From contig MCFL01000097.1 of NCBI GenBank assembly GCA_002102555.1, forward strand, positions 1-64,000: DNA of 64,000 bases, written 5' to 3'. Under the pieces are notes generated by a model. It was not told the origin of the DNA and ran no database searches. It saw only the letters and a list, made by a program, of their open reading frames with translations. Shown piece by piece: positions 46,336-56,510 of this stretch (its first letter is position 1; every line of letters starts with the position of its first letter). This stretch comes from Catenaria anguillulae PL171. Taxonomy: Eukaryota; Blastocladiomycota; Blastocladiomycetes; Blastocladiales; Catenariaceae. Both the position numbers and the translations under genes were made by a program.

Positions 46336-49300
46336 CTAGGTCAAGAACGAAGGAAGCGGTTGTTCACCATCGTGACCAATCACAGAATCGAATGCACGCC
46401 ATTGATGTGCCCGCTTGCGCATTTGGGTAACGTTGGCGCGCGGGTTGTAACGCCGCTTGACAATGGTCTTGCGTAGCATGGACGTCATTGCTTGAAAAGC
46501 CATCCGTCTTGCGTGTTGACTTTGTGCATAGTACGGACGCAGTTGACGTCGGTGAAAGGTGCCTGCATAATCCCCAGTTGCAATGTCGCCCAAACGAAAG
46601 ACGGGCAACGATCCACCACGCTGTGAAATGACTTGTTTGAGAACAACGTAGGGACCAATGAATGGGGCCGCGAGCTTGCCGGATGTTGCAAATTTGGGAT
46701 CACGGCGAAGGACCATGTCACCAGCATGCAATTGCTTTGAAGTCACAACTTGGGAACGTTCACGTTGAGCGCGCCGAACGCGAGACACGGCCTCAACTGC
46801 ATCAAGACGGTCGTTGGCGAGCCTCGACAATGCTTCCAGATGACTGAGAGCTTGCACTACGGGCAGATTTTCTTGCGCTTGCAACCGGGCCTCGCGACCG
46901 TAAACCAGGTAGAATGGGGACCGGCCTGTTGCAGCTCTTGGTGTGACCCGATCCGCCCATAAAGCCCTATCAAGCAGCAACCTCCAAGATGCATGATATA
47001 CGTCAGACATTTTGGCAAGCGAACGAAGCAAAATGGAATGTCCACGCTCAACTATCCCGTTGCCTTGTGGGTTGTATGCGGAAATCCGAACCAACTGGCT
47101 TCCTCGTAACTTTACAAAGGCTTCTGTTTCTTCACTCCCACACTGGTTATCAACAACGATACGTTCTGGAATGCCATGACGAGAGAAAACGTATCGCTCG
47201 AGGAATGGAGGAATATGAACTGCTTCTGTCGACGGGACCTCGGCAGCTTCTACCCAACCAGAAAAATGACAACGAGCGGCCAGTACATAGCCGTCATCAA
47301 TCTTGAGATGATCGAGACCAATTTCTTGCATGGGAAACGATGGTACAACTCGGCTGCCAAACGCGACCTGGTCCTGGGCCCGACAATGTCGTTGGCAAGC
47401 ATCGCAAAGCTTGATGAAATGTTCAACTTGACGCCGCTGGCCTTGCCAATACCATCGAGTTCGAATGGCAGCATACGTGGCGGAAAATCCCCGGTGGCCA
47501 AGCTCATCATGAACCGCGCGGATGGTCTTGAGTTGAGCTTCAGGGCAATCAATGACAAATCTTGGCGGGCGATCTGCATCATACCTGTACAATTGGCCTT
47601 CAATCACAACATACCCCTCGGCGTCTTGCAACAGCTCTTCTGGGAAAACCGACCCAGGATTCTGAAGCACACGGAGAATCAGGGAATGATGGTCGTTGAG
47701 TGATTGGGCCGAATGATGCAGCTCGGCAATGCCCACCAAAAAGCCACCCAGGTCAACAGCGAGGCAAAGTCGGTCAATGTTGACATCCACAAACTGGTCG
47801 AGCTCAGCTTCGGAATACGCTACCATGTTCTCGTAGCCAGACGCAATGGTTTCCATCCTTGACAGTGCATCGGCAACTGGATTCTTGACGCGAGGAAGAT
47901 GCTCGGCTTTTTCCACAAACCCACGAATCACCGTCACCCAACGGAGCAATGTTGCATCGGGAGCATCACTGGGGTTGTTGACCATCCCACATGCAGCAGA
48001 CGAGTCAGAGTAAATAGTCAGTCTGCGATTGAACACAATGTGGTGAAGCTTCTTGATCGCAACGACCATGGCCAACAGCTCTCGTTTTGCTGCATGATAC
48101 CCGCGTTGGGCCGTGTTCATAACAACCGACTCGAAACGAACTGGAAGCAACTTGCCTTGTTCTTCAATCATGAGTGCTGCACCACAACCAACGTCCGATG
48201 CGTCCGTAAACAACTTGAGCGGCGCTTCTGGGTGCTGGTCAGGGCAACGGAGTGGTTTGATCTTGGCAATTTGGTCCTTGAGAGCCGAGAATGCTTGTTC
48301 AGCTTGCAAAGTCCAGTTGATCGGGCTGGTGGGTTTGATGCCTGATGGCAAACCTCGGATAGGTTGCAGGAGGGGGTCAAGGAAAGTACTGAGTTGAGGT
48401 ATGTACATGCGTACTTGAGAAACCAGAGCAATGAAACCACGTAACTCACGCAAATGCGTGGGGCGTCCCCAAGCGAGAATCTTGTCGACGAGCTTGTCGG
48501 CCGGCCGACGCCCAAACAAACTGACAATCGTTCCCAGGACAGTTGCAGTTGGGAATGCAATGTACATCTTGTCGACAGCGATAGTCAAACCGGCATTGGC
48601 AATGAGACCCAAGACTTTGCCGAGAGAATCCAAATGTTGCCGCACAAACACACGCAAACCATCCACACCAATTGTTGTGTCGCGTTCGCGACTCGGGCCA
48701 CACACGACCACATCGTCCAGGTAAGACTCGGCGCAAACACCACGCACAGGAGCCAGAATACGAGCCATGATACGATCATAGACCGCCACACTGTTAGTCC
48801 AACCTTGCGGCAATCGTGTCATCCGCAAAAGTCCCAAAGGGGTCCACAGAGCAGTCAAATCACGAGTTTTGACGTCAAGTGGGACTTGGTCGTACCCAGA
48901 TTTCATGTCCAAAGTAGAGTACAATGGGAATCCAGCGACACGCTCCACAAGACTCTCCATAATTGGCGGGACGTTGGCATCGCGCAAAGTAACGGCATTG
49001 AGTGGACGCACATCTTGGATGAACCTGAATCCGCCATTGGACTTTTTAACAAGAAACCAACGAGATGAGTAAGGACCATGTGAGTATTCAAGGACACCTT
49101 GCTCGATTCGCTTGCGCAGAATGGCGATTGCTGCTTCATACTCGGCTCGACCAAGTCGCCCGATGCGCTGCTGCCAGGGTTCATGTGGTGCTGTTCTGAT
49201 ATGTACAGGTAGCTCAACCGATGGCTTGAGTAGGCCAAGATGAGAGTCATCGAACGCGAGGGCTGCATCGTGCTGACGGAGCAAAGCAAGGAATGCATCA

Positions 49301-49626
49301 CGCTCATGTTGGTTGAGTCCAGGGCCGAGGTGAATGCGAGACTCGTTGTCGGAAGTAAGCCGTGGAGGGGGAGGAGGGTTGCAAGGCATGCGAGGTCGAT
49401 AGTTGTGGTGGTGGTGGCCAACAGGTGCTGAACCATCATCGCTGGCCTTGTTGACGGGTCGCACTTTGACTGATACTCGCTTTGAGGCAGTGCAGCAGTC
49501 GTAGTTGCCATGCGAAATCGAATTGTGGAACTCGGCGGACAACTTGCTGAAATCATCGGAAAAATCACACTGAAGGGAAGGTGGATCGGGATCAGGGCCT
49601 GATGTCTCAACAACCGGACATACCAA
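46336..49626 (-). CDS. pol: Retrotransposon pol: reverse transcriptase, RNase H, integrase
   Basis: Frame of 1,096 codons copying and inserting the element. The reverse transcriptase shows FLVKKSNGGFRFIQD, TLDMKSGYDQ, LPQG and the catalytic YLDD (about residue 300). RNase H starts LFTDASDVGCGAAL (about 475). Integrase has an HHCC zinc finger (HDELGHRGF ... CDACQRH) and a DDE core with Asp in GLDHLK (about 772), Asp in VVDNQCGSE and Glu in GIVERGH (about 860). A C-terminal region follows. No domain is broken. The frame has no ATG at its start (the first codon counted is TTG) and is bounded upstream by TAG and TGA. It must be reached by frameshifting or another mechanism from the preceding frame, or a base is missing there. 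Confidence 0.95.
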   Translation of the reverse strand: MVCPVVETSGPDPDPPSLQCDFSDDFSKLSAEFHNSISHGNYDCCTASKRVSVKVRPVNKASDDGSAPVGHHHHNYRPRMPCNPPPPPRLTSDNESRIHLGPGLNQHERDAFLALLRQHDAALAFDDSHLGLLKPSVELPVHIRTAPHEPWQQRIGRLGRAEYEAAIAILRKRIEQGVLEYSHGPYSSRWFLVKKSNGGFRFIQDVRPLNAVTLRDANVPPIMESLVERVAGFPLYSTLDMKSGYDQVPLDVKTRDLTALWTPLGLLRMTRLPQGWTNSVAVYDRIMARILAPVRGVCAESYLDDVVVCGPSRERDTTIGVDGLRVFVRQHLDSLGKVLGLIANAGLTIAVDKMYIAFPTATVLGTIVSLFGRRPADKLVDKILAWGRPTHLRELRGFIALVSQVRMYIPQLSTFLDPLLQPIRGLPSGIKPTSPINWTLQAEQAFSALKDQIAKIKPLRCPDQHPEAPLKLFTDASDVGCGAALMIEEQGKLLPVRFESVVMNTAQRGYHAAKRELLAMVVAIKKLHHIVFNRRLTIYSDSSAACGMVNNPSDAPDATLLRWVTVIRGFVEKAEHLPRVKNPVADALSRMETIASGYENMVAYSEAELDQFVDVNIDRLCLAVDLGGFLVGIAELHHSAQSLNDHHSLILRVLQNPGSVFPEELLQDAEGYVVIEGQLYRYDADRPPRFVIDCPEAQLKTIRAVHDELGHRGFSATYAAIRTRWYWQGQRRQVEHFIKLCDACQRHCRAQDQVAFGSRVVPSFPMQEIGLDHLKIDDGYVLAARCHFSGWVEAAEVPSTEAVHIPPFLERYVFSRHGIPERIVVDNQCGSEETEAFVKLRGSQLVRISAYNPQGNGIVERGHSILLRSLAKMSDVYHASWRLLLDRALWADRVTPRAATGRSPFYLVYGREARLQAQENLPVVQALSHLEALSRLANDRLDAVEAVSRVRRAQRERSQVVTSKQLHAGDMVLRRDPKFATSGKLAAPFIGPYVVLKQVISQRGGSLPVFRLGDIATGDYAGTFHRRQLRPYYAQSQHARRMAFQAMTSMLRKTIVKRRYNPRANVTQMRKRAHQWRAFDSVIGHDGEQPLPSFLT

Positions 49627-50333
49627 CTCGGGCTCACTATTCCCAGGTGAGGTAAGCCCTTCTTCCCCTCTCCAAACACAGCATCACGACCCTCTCCATC
49701 GACAATGTTGATGCAGTAAATGGCAATCGCATCAGGGTCGTTGAGCAAAGACAAGATAAACGGGTCGGCCACTTCAATAGGTAAAGTAGCCGCAATACGG
49801 CGCCAATTGCGTTCAGCGATCCACCGCCGAATCATGCGACGGCGTAACCGCCGACGTTGGCTTGACGACATAGTATGATTGACGTTCCACGGAAGCACAG
49901 GTGGATACGGAGAAGTTTTCGGGATTGGGCTGATTGGGTGACATGAAATGGAACGGCGTTGGTGAGAGTCAGCCGCAGATGAGCGTGAACATGGTGCCGA
50001 ACGGGCTCGTTTTTCGAAATGACCTCCATCGTGGAAATTGGATCGCGCTGAAGGGCGAAAGAAGGAAGCTGGAGTTGAACGAGAACGGAAACGTCGACGC
50101 CTGCAGTGTTTCTTTTTGCGGCGCCGAGAACGTCGGCGTTGAGACTGTCGTGGCCTACGACGATAAACAGGACGTCGGGGGCTCGGAGAAGTATGAATGT
50201 CAGAACTTGCGTGATCGTGAAGTGGTGGTACACATGAGCGTGGTTGGTGGGCCGCCTTAGGAGCGGCCCTTAGGCAAAACCCTCCCCTATGGACATGAGA
50301 TAGTCCAATGAGAGGTCCGTCTCGTCCGCACAC
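49627..50333 (-). CDS. Arg-rich linking frame between gag and pol
   Basis: A third reading frame, different from both gag and pol, is open across the gag-pol gap. It overlaps the last 64 bases of gag and continues well into pol, where it is only a shadow. It encodes a very basic Arg/Ser-rich stretch and then a Met at 49871 (MSSSQRRRLRRRM). A more ordinary segment follows, with IEVADPFILSLLNDPDAIAI. It may be translated as part of a Gag-Pol fusion through two frame changes, or separately from Met 49871. No family recognised. Confidence 0.45.
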
Positions 50334-53300
50334 AAATCCTGCCCCAAGACAGCCGTGACCAAAGCTTCATGTGCGCCAATCCCGACGAATTGCGACTGGT
50401 CGGCATACAACTGCTCAGACACAGGTGAACGGAGCAAGATACCCGCCTTGGTCGGAATCAATTGGAGTTGATACTCGACGATGCCATTCAAACCAAAGAT
50501 CATTGGGCGGGACAAACCCTGCATAACAAACAAAGTGACCCATTTCAAGACACCGAGTACCTCCATCTTGTCAATAACGACACCAGTCAATCGCGCAACT
50601 GCCCCATTGGCGACTTTCACCGTCCGCAACCCACCCGGCAGAGGCCTTATCTGCAAACGACCGTTAATGGCTTGCTGCTCGTCAATAAGGCAAACTTGGG
50701 CACCAGTGTCCACGAGCGCGTTAATCTCACAAGTCCCAATCTTGCACTTGACTTGCAAACAACTGGTTGACATGCGCATCTGCGTTTGCGCCGTGGTCGA
50801 GTCCAGAGTGGTCGTCAAGGCGTGGTAAGAACCGTGGTCGCGGTGAGCTGAAGAGACTGATTCCGCTTCGTTGGAGGTGTCCAAAGTAGTCAGTAAAGCA
50901 TTGACCAAGATTGCACACGATGGCACCAGAGCAGCAAACGCAAGACACAAATCGGCGTCGTTCTCGAGTGCTCTTATCATTGCAATTGCTCGTTGACGAA
51001 GCTGCTCTGTTTCCCACTGCTTTTGCTTTCCCGACAACTCCAAGGCAACCGCTTGCATCTCGTGCGAGGGTGGAGCAGCAGACTGGAGCATTTGCCGCAG
51101 CGTCTGCGACGACGGCTGCACGTTAGGTTGGGGAACAGGCATGGGTCGTCGTTGATGCATTGGACGTAATGGAGGTGGGACCTGTGGGCCTGAGTTAGGC
51201 GCTTGCGGCGGACGACTCGGTCCTTCCAAGAGCATGCGATGGGCGGCACCGCGCATGAGAGACAGCAATTCAATCATTTTGACGTTGTCCTCAGTTCGAA
51301 CAGGGGCATTCAAAATCTTTTTCAGTATTCCTGTGGTCACAGCCCGGTGAAGGTCATCTCGTGCCAAACGCACCGTGCGCCGTCGATCGCGAGCAGAGCT
51401 ATCTTCAAACTCGAGACGGGACCGCTTGAGAGGACGACGGTCGACAGCCGCGACTTCGAAAAGGTCATCGAGAGTATCTGCCACCCACTGAAGATTCGCA
51501 TCAGGGGACTCGTTTGCAATGGACATACCCTGAGAGAGTTCAATCAACTTTTGAAGGCCCGTCTCGGCCATGCTGCGCAAATCTGAGTTGACTGTATCGA
51601 CTCCACACACGTCAAAGCAATTGTCGACAAGGTTCATGTTGATGACAAACGTCGTGTCGTCCACTTGCTCTGTCCAAAGCGCATCCACCGAAGACACCTC
51701 CTTCGTAGTTGACTGAGCCATGGGTTTGGCCAACTTGCGAGCTTCCACTTGTTGACGCAATGGTCGCCCGTCGAGCACTAGAGGGCATGGTGCACCACCT
51801 GATTGCGATAATGACGTCCCAAAACCCAGGCGAGACTTCTTGTCTTGGTCGGTGATCCAAGTGACCAGTTTGTCTCGCTTGTCGGCCTGCAAGGCTTGAC
51901 ATTGCCTGATTCGGTGGTCGGGAGCTCCACAGTACCAACAGCCTCGCACAGAGTCCATGGTTGCCGACAAGCACTCAAAGAACGGCTCATGCTGAGGTTC
52001 ACATGTTGCACTTGCTACCGAAACCGTTGGGTGGAGGGGAGCTGACTGAAAAGACAAGGGATGTGAAGGAATAGGTGCTGCCTTTGCGAAGAACACATGA
52101 TGGCGTTGCTGAAGGAGCAATTTGATGGCTCCACCGACGTAGGCAAGTGGAAGGTCGGTGCTGCGCCCGAGCGGCACGCCAGGAATAGTCATGGCCTGTT
52201 GAACAATTTGGGCTTGTACCAAAGGCGGAAATTTGGAAAGAATGACTTGTCCGAGCTTGATGGAATGACGTTTCGAGCTGTCAGCAGTATCCCAGTGCTC
52301 GTCCAAATCCTCAGTTGCTAGGCGCAGCATTTCGTTGACGTGGTCGGCAAAGTTCTTGCCGATGAACTCGACTTCGGTCGTGACAGTTGGGAGAGAACAA
52401 CGCTCAATGCGCCCAGCCAATAATGATGGTTGGTAGTACGTGACGTCCAAATAACGTGCCAAGTTGTAGACGGTGTGTGAGTCGACCCGATTTCCAAGAA
52501 TCTCCGAAAACGGACCCACCACCTTCATGAGCACCTTGCCCAAACTAAACGCGTCTGTCGGCGCGCGCGAATCTTTTGCAACCTTCAAACACCGGAGAAG
52601 GAACCTACGAGGATCCTCTTTGTCATACTCGAATGGTCGATGATGCCCGAGCGACTCCAGACGAAACTTGGGATCGGGCGGACCAGACAAATCGACATAG
52701 GTAATGGCATTGTTGATCCAGTTGTCGTCCAGTACTCGTTGGTCAAGGCGATTGTACCACTTGCATGCAGCATTTTTGACCGTTCCTTTAGTGTACCGCT
52801 GGTCAACGTCTTCAAATCCTGGCAAATCTGTTAGTCCAGGAGGAAGAGTTGCGATGGCCTCAAGGACGTCGAGTGAAGATTGTGCAGCCTCCATTGAGCG
52901 AACGGTGGTTACCGAACGACCAGATACTGCTGAATGGGGGGTTGGCTGCTGACTGGACCCGACTTGTTGTGCTTGAGGAGTGGTATCCAACTTCAAAGCA
53001 GACGAATCCGACTTGGGTGCAAGAGGATCATGCTGTTGCGGCAAGGGTGGAGCATTGGCCCGAGCGGATGCAGGAACCCAACCACGGCGTTCTAGACGCT
53101 CAACAGCGGTGTTGTTGGTTGCCACAGCTGATGCATTGGACTCCTGCTCGTGCGAAATGTTGTCTTTTGGGGTAGTAACTTGAGGGTTGGTTCCCTTGGT
53201 GATGCTACGTAGGAGAGGTAACGCGCGGAAACGACTGAATTGGGACACCATCTTGCGAATCAGGAAACCGTTCTCGGTTGACTCTGAGGCCCAACCGCAA

Positions 53301-53644
53301 AAACTCTCAAGCACTTCTTCGTTCTTGCGGGCAGCTTCATGTTGACCATCGCAAAATTCCAAGCAGTAATCATTCCAGGCCGTGTGGAGCATAGGTCGGT
53401 CGGGACGATCGCAAGTGAGATGACGTTCCCATTCATCGAAAACGTCTTGAAGGGCCAACGACCGAACAGGCAAAGGAAAATTTACAGTAGTGCCAACGAC
53501 AGACGACGATGAAGAGCTGATACTAGAGGGGTTTTCATGAGCAGGTGACTCGAGCGACAGCGATTGCATTCCGTGTGCAAGGGAGTCGTCAGAGCTGCCA
53601 AGCTGAAGATCGTGACGCGGCTGAGTTGAACCAGGACGCGACAT
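50270..53644 (-). CDS. gag: Retrotransposon gag with aspartic protease
   Basis: Frame of 1,124 codons. The N-terminal two thirds is Gag-like (capsid) sequence without an obvious signature. A single CCHC zinc knuckle, CWYCGAPDHRIRQC, lies at about residue 568 and would bind the element RNA. A long Pro/Gln-rich part follows. Near the C-terminus, NALVDTGAQVCLID (about 977) is the catalytic D-T-G of a retroviral-type aspartic protease, with LVDTGA/GLNG spacing typical of Ty3 elements. Protease is thus joined to Gag rather than to Pol. The Met at 53644 follows a leader of about 370 bases after the 5' LTR. Confidence 0.9.
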   Translation of the reverse strand: MSRPGSTQPRHDLQLGSSDDSLAHGMQSLSLESPAHENPSSISSSSSSVVGTTVNFPLPVRSLALQDVFDEWERHLTCDRPDRPMLHTAWNDYCLEFCDGQHEAARKNEEVLESFCGWASESTENGFLIRKMVSQFSRFRALPLLRSITKGTNPQVTTPKDNISHEQESNASAVATNNTAVERLERRGWVPASARANAPPLPQQHDPLAPKSDSSALKLDTTPQAQQVGSSQQPTPHSAVSGRSVTTVRSMEAAQSSLDVLEAIATLPPGLTDLPGFEDVDQRYTKGTVKNAACKWYNRLDQRVLDDNWINNAITYVDLSGPPDPKFRLESLGHHRPFEYDKEDPRRFLLRCLKVAKDSRAPTDAFSLGKVLMKVVGPFSEILGNRVDSHTVYNLARYLDVTYYQPSLLAGRIERCSLPTVTTEVEFIGKNFADHVNEMLRLATEDLDEHWDTADSSKRHSIKLGQVILSKFPPLVQAQIVQQAMTIPGVPLGRSTDLPLAYVGGAIKLLLQQRHHVFFAKAAPIPSHPLSFQSAPLHPTVSVASATCEPQHEPFFECLSATMDSVRGCWYCGAPDHRIRQCQALQADKRDKLVTWITDQDKKSRLGFGTSLSQSGGAPCPLVLDGRPLRQQVEARKLAKPMAQSTTKEVSSVDALWTEQVDDTTFVINMNLVDNCFDVCGVDTVNSDLRSMAETGLQKLIELSQGMSIANESPDANLQWVADTLDDLFEVAAVDRRPLKRSRLEFEDSSARDRRRTVRLARDDLHRAVTTGILKKILNAPVRTEDNVKMIELLSLMRGAAHRMLLEGPSRPPQAPNSGPQVPPPLRPMHQRRPMPVPQPNVQPSSQTLRQMLQSAAPPSHEMQAVALELSGKQKQWETEQLRQRAIAMIRALENDADLCLAFAALVPSCAILVNALLTTLDTSNEAESVSSAHRDHGSYHALTTTLDSTTAQTQMRMSTSCLQVKCKIGTCEINALVDTGAQVCLIDEQQAINGRLQIRPLPGGLRTVKVANGAVARLTGVVIDKMEVLGVLKWVTLFVMQGLSRPMIFGLNGIVEYQLQLIPTKAGILLRSPVSEQLYADQSQFVGIGAHEALVTAVLGQDLCADETDLSLDYLMSIGEGFA

Positions 53645-53992
53645 GATTGTGTTTGAACAAATGACAGTGCGGGGTTGCGAACAAAAGAGTCGATGGCGAC
53701 AACGAGGTCACAGGTTGCGCACGAAATCGAAACTTTGCTGGAATAGGACAGCAGAGATCTGCTGCGGACAATATACCAAGATCCGGAACCGAATAATCGG
53801 CAGGGGAGCTGTGGCTGTGGCAGAGTAAGTATGTACAAGGTGTGGTGCCAGTCAAGTTGGCGGTCAGGGACGACGGCGGACGCTGGCGGCGCTGTGAGAG
53901 GTTGCCGAGAAGGCGGGTGAGAGATGAGCCGTGAAGGCGAAGCTTGCTTTGATGAAAGGCTTGGTGAGGGGAGTCAATGGGCGGTTGCTGAT

Positions 53993-54009
53993 GCCCGGAT
54001 TCTCCACCA
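53993..54009 (-). promoter_or_regulatory. Putative tRNA primer-binding site
   Basis: Two bases inside the 5' LTR the element strand reads TGGTGGAGAATCCGGGC, which starts TGG as expected for pairing with a tRNA CCA end. I could not name the tRNA. Confidence 0.6.
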
Positions 54010-54011
54010 TT

Positions 54012-54681
54012 TGTCGCGATCTTGGTATCGGAGTTGTGCTGGTTAGGGACTGAGATCTCGTACTGACAACAAAGTAAATCATGTAGATTACCATGTCAGT
54101 AAAGATACGAATAGTCCGGCCGTTTATTACAGATCCAACAATAAAAGAACGTGAAGCGACAGAACTTGTCCAAAGATAACAAGGTCGGAAAGTAACAAAC
54201 GATGAGAAAACGTGTAGAGAGATTGGGACAAGCCGAAAAAAGGAGACTCCACTGAAGATGAGATAAACTGACAGACCATTAAGAAACGTTGGAACGATAA
54301 ACACTGGAATGGGAATGAAACGCGCCAGTGAATCGGGACAGAATGTGACAGGAGGGACTGAGTCGGAACGGGGTATAAGAGAAACGATACACACGGCCAA
54401 AACGGGAATGGAAAGAGTAACACGAACCTGACAACAAAGTAAATCATGTAGATTACCATGTCAGTAAAGATACGAATAGTCCGGCAGAGCGCACAAAAAA
54501 TGGGGGGCGACGAGGTTTTGATTGTTCCCCACAAAACGCGATGTTAGTATACATGTGCTTGCTGCCTGGACCATCGCAAGATCGATCCATTGAGATCCCG
54601 TTTCGCCAACACAGACTGTACAGATCGACGGCCCGTTTACTTACACATGACGGGCATGTTTCGACCCATTGGGTCGTGACA
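54012..54681 (-). repeat. 5' LTR (element orientation)
   Basis: 670 bp, apparently identical to 45639-46308, including the internal 58-bp direct repeat. The duplicated target GATG follows at 54682. It drives transcription of gag and pol leftward. Confidence 0.95.
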
Positions 54682-54839
54682 GATGCTGTTGCCGGTAGGG
54701 ACATTTGCAAGGGAACATAGAGGGTGACGATTGAAAAAGAAGACGGTGAGTGACGAAACAAGACAAAAAAATGAGGACCGGCGCAAAGGACAAGCAAAAA
54801 TGGCCATGCGGAAAATGAAGAAAAACAAGCTGATTATGC

Positions 54840-56510
54840 TCACCTCGACGCCGAATCCGCCTTGACAACTGGTTCCGCATCGGTACTGCTCTCCAGATCA
54901 TCCAACTCGCTCGCATCCACATGCACAACACTTGCCGCCAAACCGGACGATCCAGCCGCGCCACCCCTGGACCTTGAGCGCTTCCTCCGCTTTTCTGCGC
55001 TCCTGCTCCGCTTCCTTGCAGGTGACACCTCCGCCTCGGTCATTGGCTTGGGCACCTTGAGCAACCTTGGGTCCGCTACGGCAAGCATACGTGCACACTC
55101 GGCGGGAAGCTCACGCTCAGAATAAACGTACGGCAGCTGCTGATGCGGTAGCGAGAGTCGGAGCACCTGTCCAGAGGGGAGCAACAGCACAGTGAACCGG
55201 AAAGCGGCAACGTGTGTGCCCGCTGCCGTGACGCGGACCGGTAGCGGGTGCAGGAGGTCTTGCGAGACGCATTCCTTGAGCCCGAGGCGCATGGACAAGT
55301 CGGACAGGGCAGGAATGTTGACTGGGTATCCGTCGAGCCCTGCCGAGGTGAGGTGCGAGAGCAGTTTGCGAGCAGCCGGGAGACGGAGCGGACGGCGAGT
55401 TTCGAGATCGCGAAGGTACAGGGTGGGCTCGAAGGTGGTCGAGTCGCGGGTCGTAGCCGAGGTCGGAGAGTCCATTGATGAGTCGGAAGTGGGTGGGTTG
55501 GAGGCAAGGTAAACGCCAATGTCCCAAGCCTCATTGACACCAAACGTCACGTCGTCGTCCGAAGAGGTGGCGGACGATGACGTCGTTGTTGTTGAAGAAA
55601 GCGACAGGGAGCCTTCGCCGCTGTTTTCACCATTGTTGGACCCAAACTCGATGCGGTCGCCCTTGACATTGGTCATCCTGACGCCGGTATCCGACCTCCA
55701 CCTGGCCACCTGCTTGCTAAACGTGCCCTGGACCGGTGCGCACCCGAAAGCGCTGGCCAACTTGGAAATGGCGTCCTGCACGACACTGGCTTGTTGGCCA
55801 GGGCGAATCATGCGCCACACGATTTCGGCTGCAAAGTGAGCAGCGGCAACAACGTCAGCGACAGGGCCAGTGGTGGGTGATTCTGGGTCGACTGTCAGGA
55901 CAGTTGTGTGCCCTGCTTGAACGGCGTATCCATCAATGTGCACGCCCAGCTCAACCTTGACGAGGTCACCGACTTGGAGAATGTAGCTCGGGGAAGCCGA
56001 TGCAGCCGATGACGAAGAGGCTGAAGAGGAAGAAGAGTTGCGAGGTGCGTAGTGGGCAACCATGTTGTTGACGGCAATGGAGGTGGGCAGCGAAATGCCC
56101 TTCTTGGCCTTTGGAAAGGCGGCCAAGGCACACTTTTCGGCAATGAGTTCGTCGCCAAAAGTGCACAGATCGGCGACCGACACACCCGGTAGCGTGCGGG
56201 CCATGACCTCCTTCATGACGAGGTTGCACAGCTGACCAGCGAGGCGGTACTTTTGCAGCAGCGTCGGGTCGGCCAAGTTGTTGTCCTGCATGGCGGCTAG
56301 TGCGTCATTGTCGGGCAGACTAGGGACGGCGGGCAAGCTGGCGACGGGTGCGTCCGAGTCCACGTCGGAGGAGACGGAGGCTGTGGACGAAAGTGATTTG
56401 GGCCGGACCCCGCTCGAGCCGCGGTGACGAGAGCGCGAGCGGGCCTTTCTGGCGGCGGCAGCAGCAGAAGCAGCAGCAACGGATACGCTCGATGGCGGCG
56501 TGACAGTCAT
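54840..56510 (-). CDS. EBP1/PA2G4-like protein, inactive methionine-aminopeptidase fold
   Basis: Ribosome- or nucleus-associated relative of PA2G4 (EBP1) and yeast Arx1. One exon of 556 residues. Family motifs in order are KYRLAGQLCNLVMKEV, GVSVADLC, KKGISLPTSIAVNN, GDLVKVELGVHIDGY, AAHFAAEIV, and FRFTVLLLPSGQVLRL near the end. Metal ligands of active methionine aminopeptidases are not kept in the VELGVHIDGYAVQAGHT region, as in EBP1. Two Ser/Thr-rich insertions interrupt the fold (after HYAPRN and before DVTFGVNE). The tail has a bipartite-type basic cluster, RKRSRS...KRRKRSRSRG, probably nuclear/nucleolar targeting or RNA binding. Met 56510 is chosen; Met 56615 lies beyond a Cys/Ala-rich stretch. 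It diverges from the VTT-protein gene with 288 bp between starts. Confidence 0.87.
   Translation of the reverse strand: MTVTPPSSVSVAAASAAAAARKARSRSRHRGSSGVRPKSLSSTASVSSDVDSDAPVASLPAVPSLPDNDALAAMQDNNLADPTLLQKYRLAGQLCNLVMKEVMARTLPGVSVADLCTFGDELIAEKCALAAFPKAKKGISLPTSIAVNNMVAHYAPRNSSSSSASSSSAASASPSYILQVGDLVKVELGVHIDGYAVQAGHTTVLTVDPESPTTGPVADVVAAAHFAAEIVWRMIRPGQQASVVQDAISKLASAFGCAPVQGTFSKQVARWRSDTGVRMTNVKGDRIEFGSNNGENSGEGSLSLSSTTTTSSSATSSDDDVTFGVNEAWDIGVYLASNPPTSDSSMDSPTSATTRDSTTFEPTLYLRDLETRRPLRLPAARKLLSHLTSAGLDGYPVNIPALSDLSMRLGLKECVSQDLLHPLPVRVTAAGTHVAAFRFTVLLLPSGQVLRLSLPHQQLPYVYSERELPAECARMLAVADPRLLKVPKPMTEAEVSPARKRSRSAEKRRKRSRSRGGAAGSSGLAASVVHVDASELDDLESSTDAEPVVKADSASR

Larger units (their letters stand above)
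45639..54681 (-). mobile_element. Full-length Ty3/gypsy LTR retrotransposon
   Basis: A complete element of 9,043 bp read on the minus strand. Two 670-bp LTRs, which look identical by eye, start TGTCGCGA and end TCGTGACA on the plus strand. They are flanked by the four-base duplication GATG (45635-45638 and 54682-54685). Inside, in element order, are a primer-binding site, a gag-protease frame, an Arg-rich linking frame and a pol frame in the order reverse transcriptase, RNase H, integrase, followed by a polypurine tract. Integrase after RNase H is the Ty3/gypsy (Metaviridae) order rather than Ty1/copia. Identical LTRs and long intact frames imply a recent insertion. It lies between the 3' ends of convergent CDC5 and EBP1-like genes; the original spacer was about 500 bp. 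Confidence 0.96.

Noticed and set aside
48903-49626. Continuation of the Arg-rich frame across the reverse transcriptase region
   Set aside because: It overlaps the highly conserved pol frame on the same strand and has no coherent motifs there; only the part before pol is kept as a possible linker.
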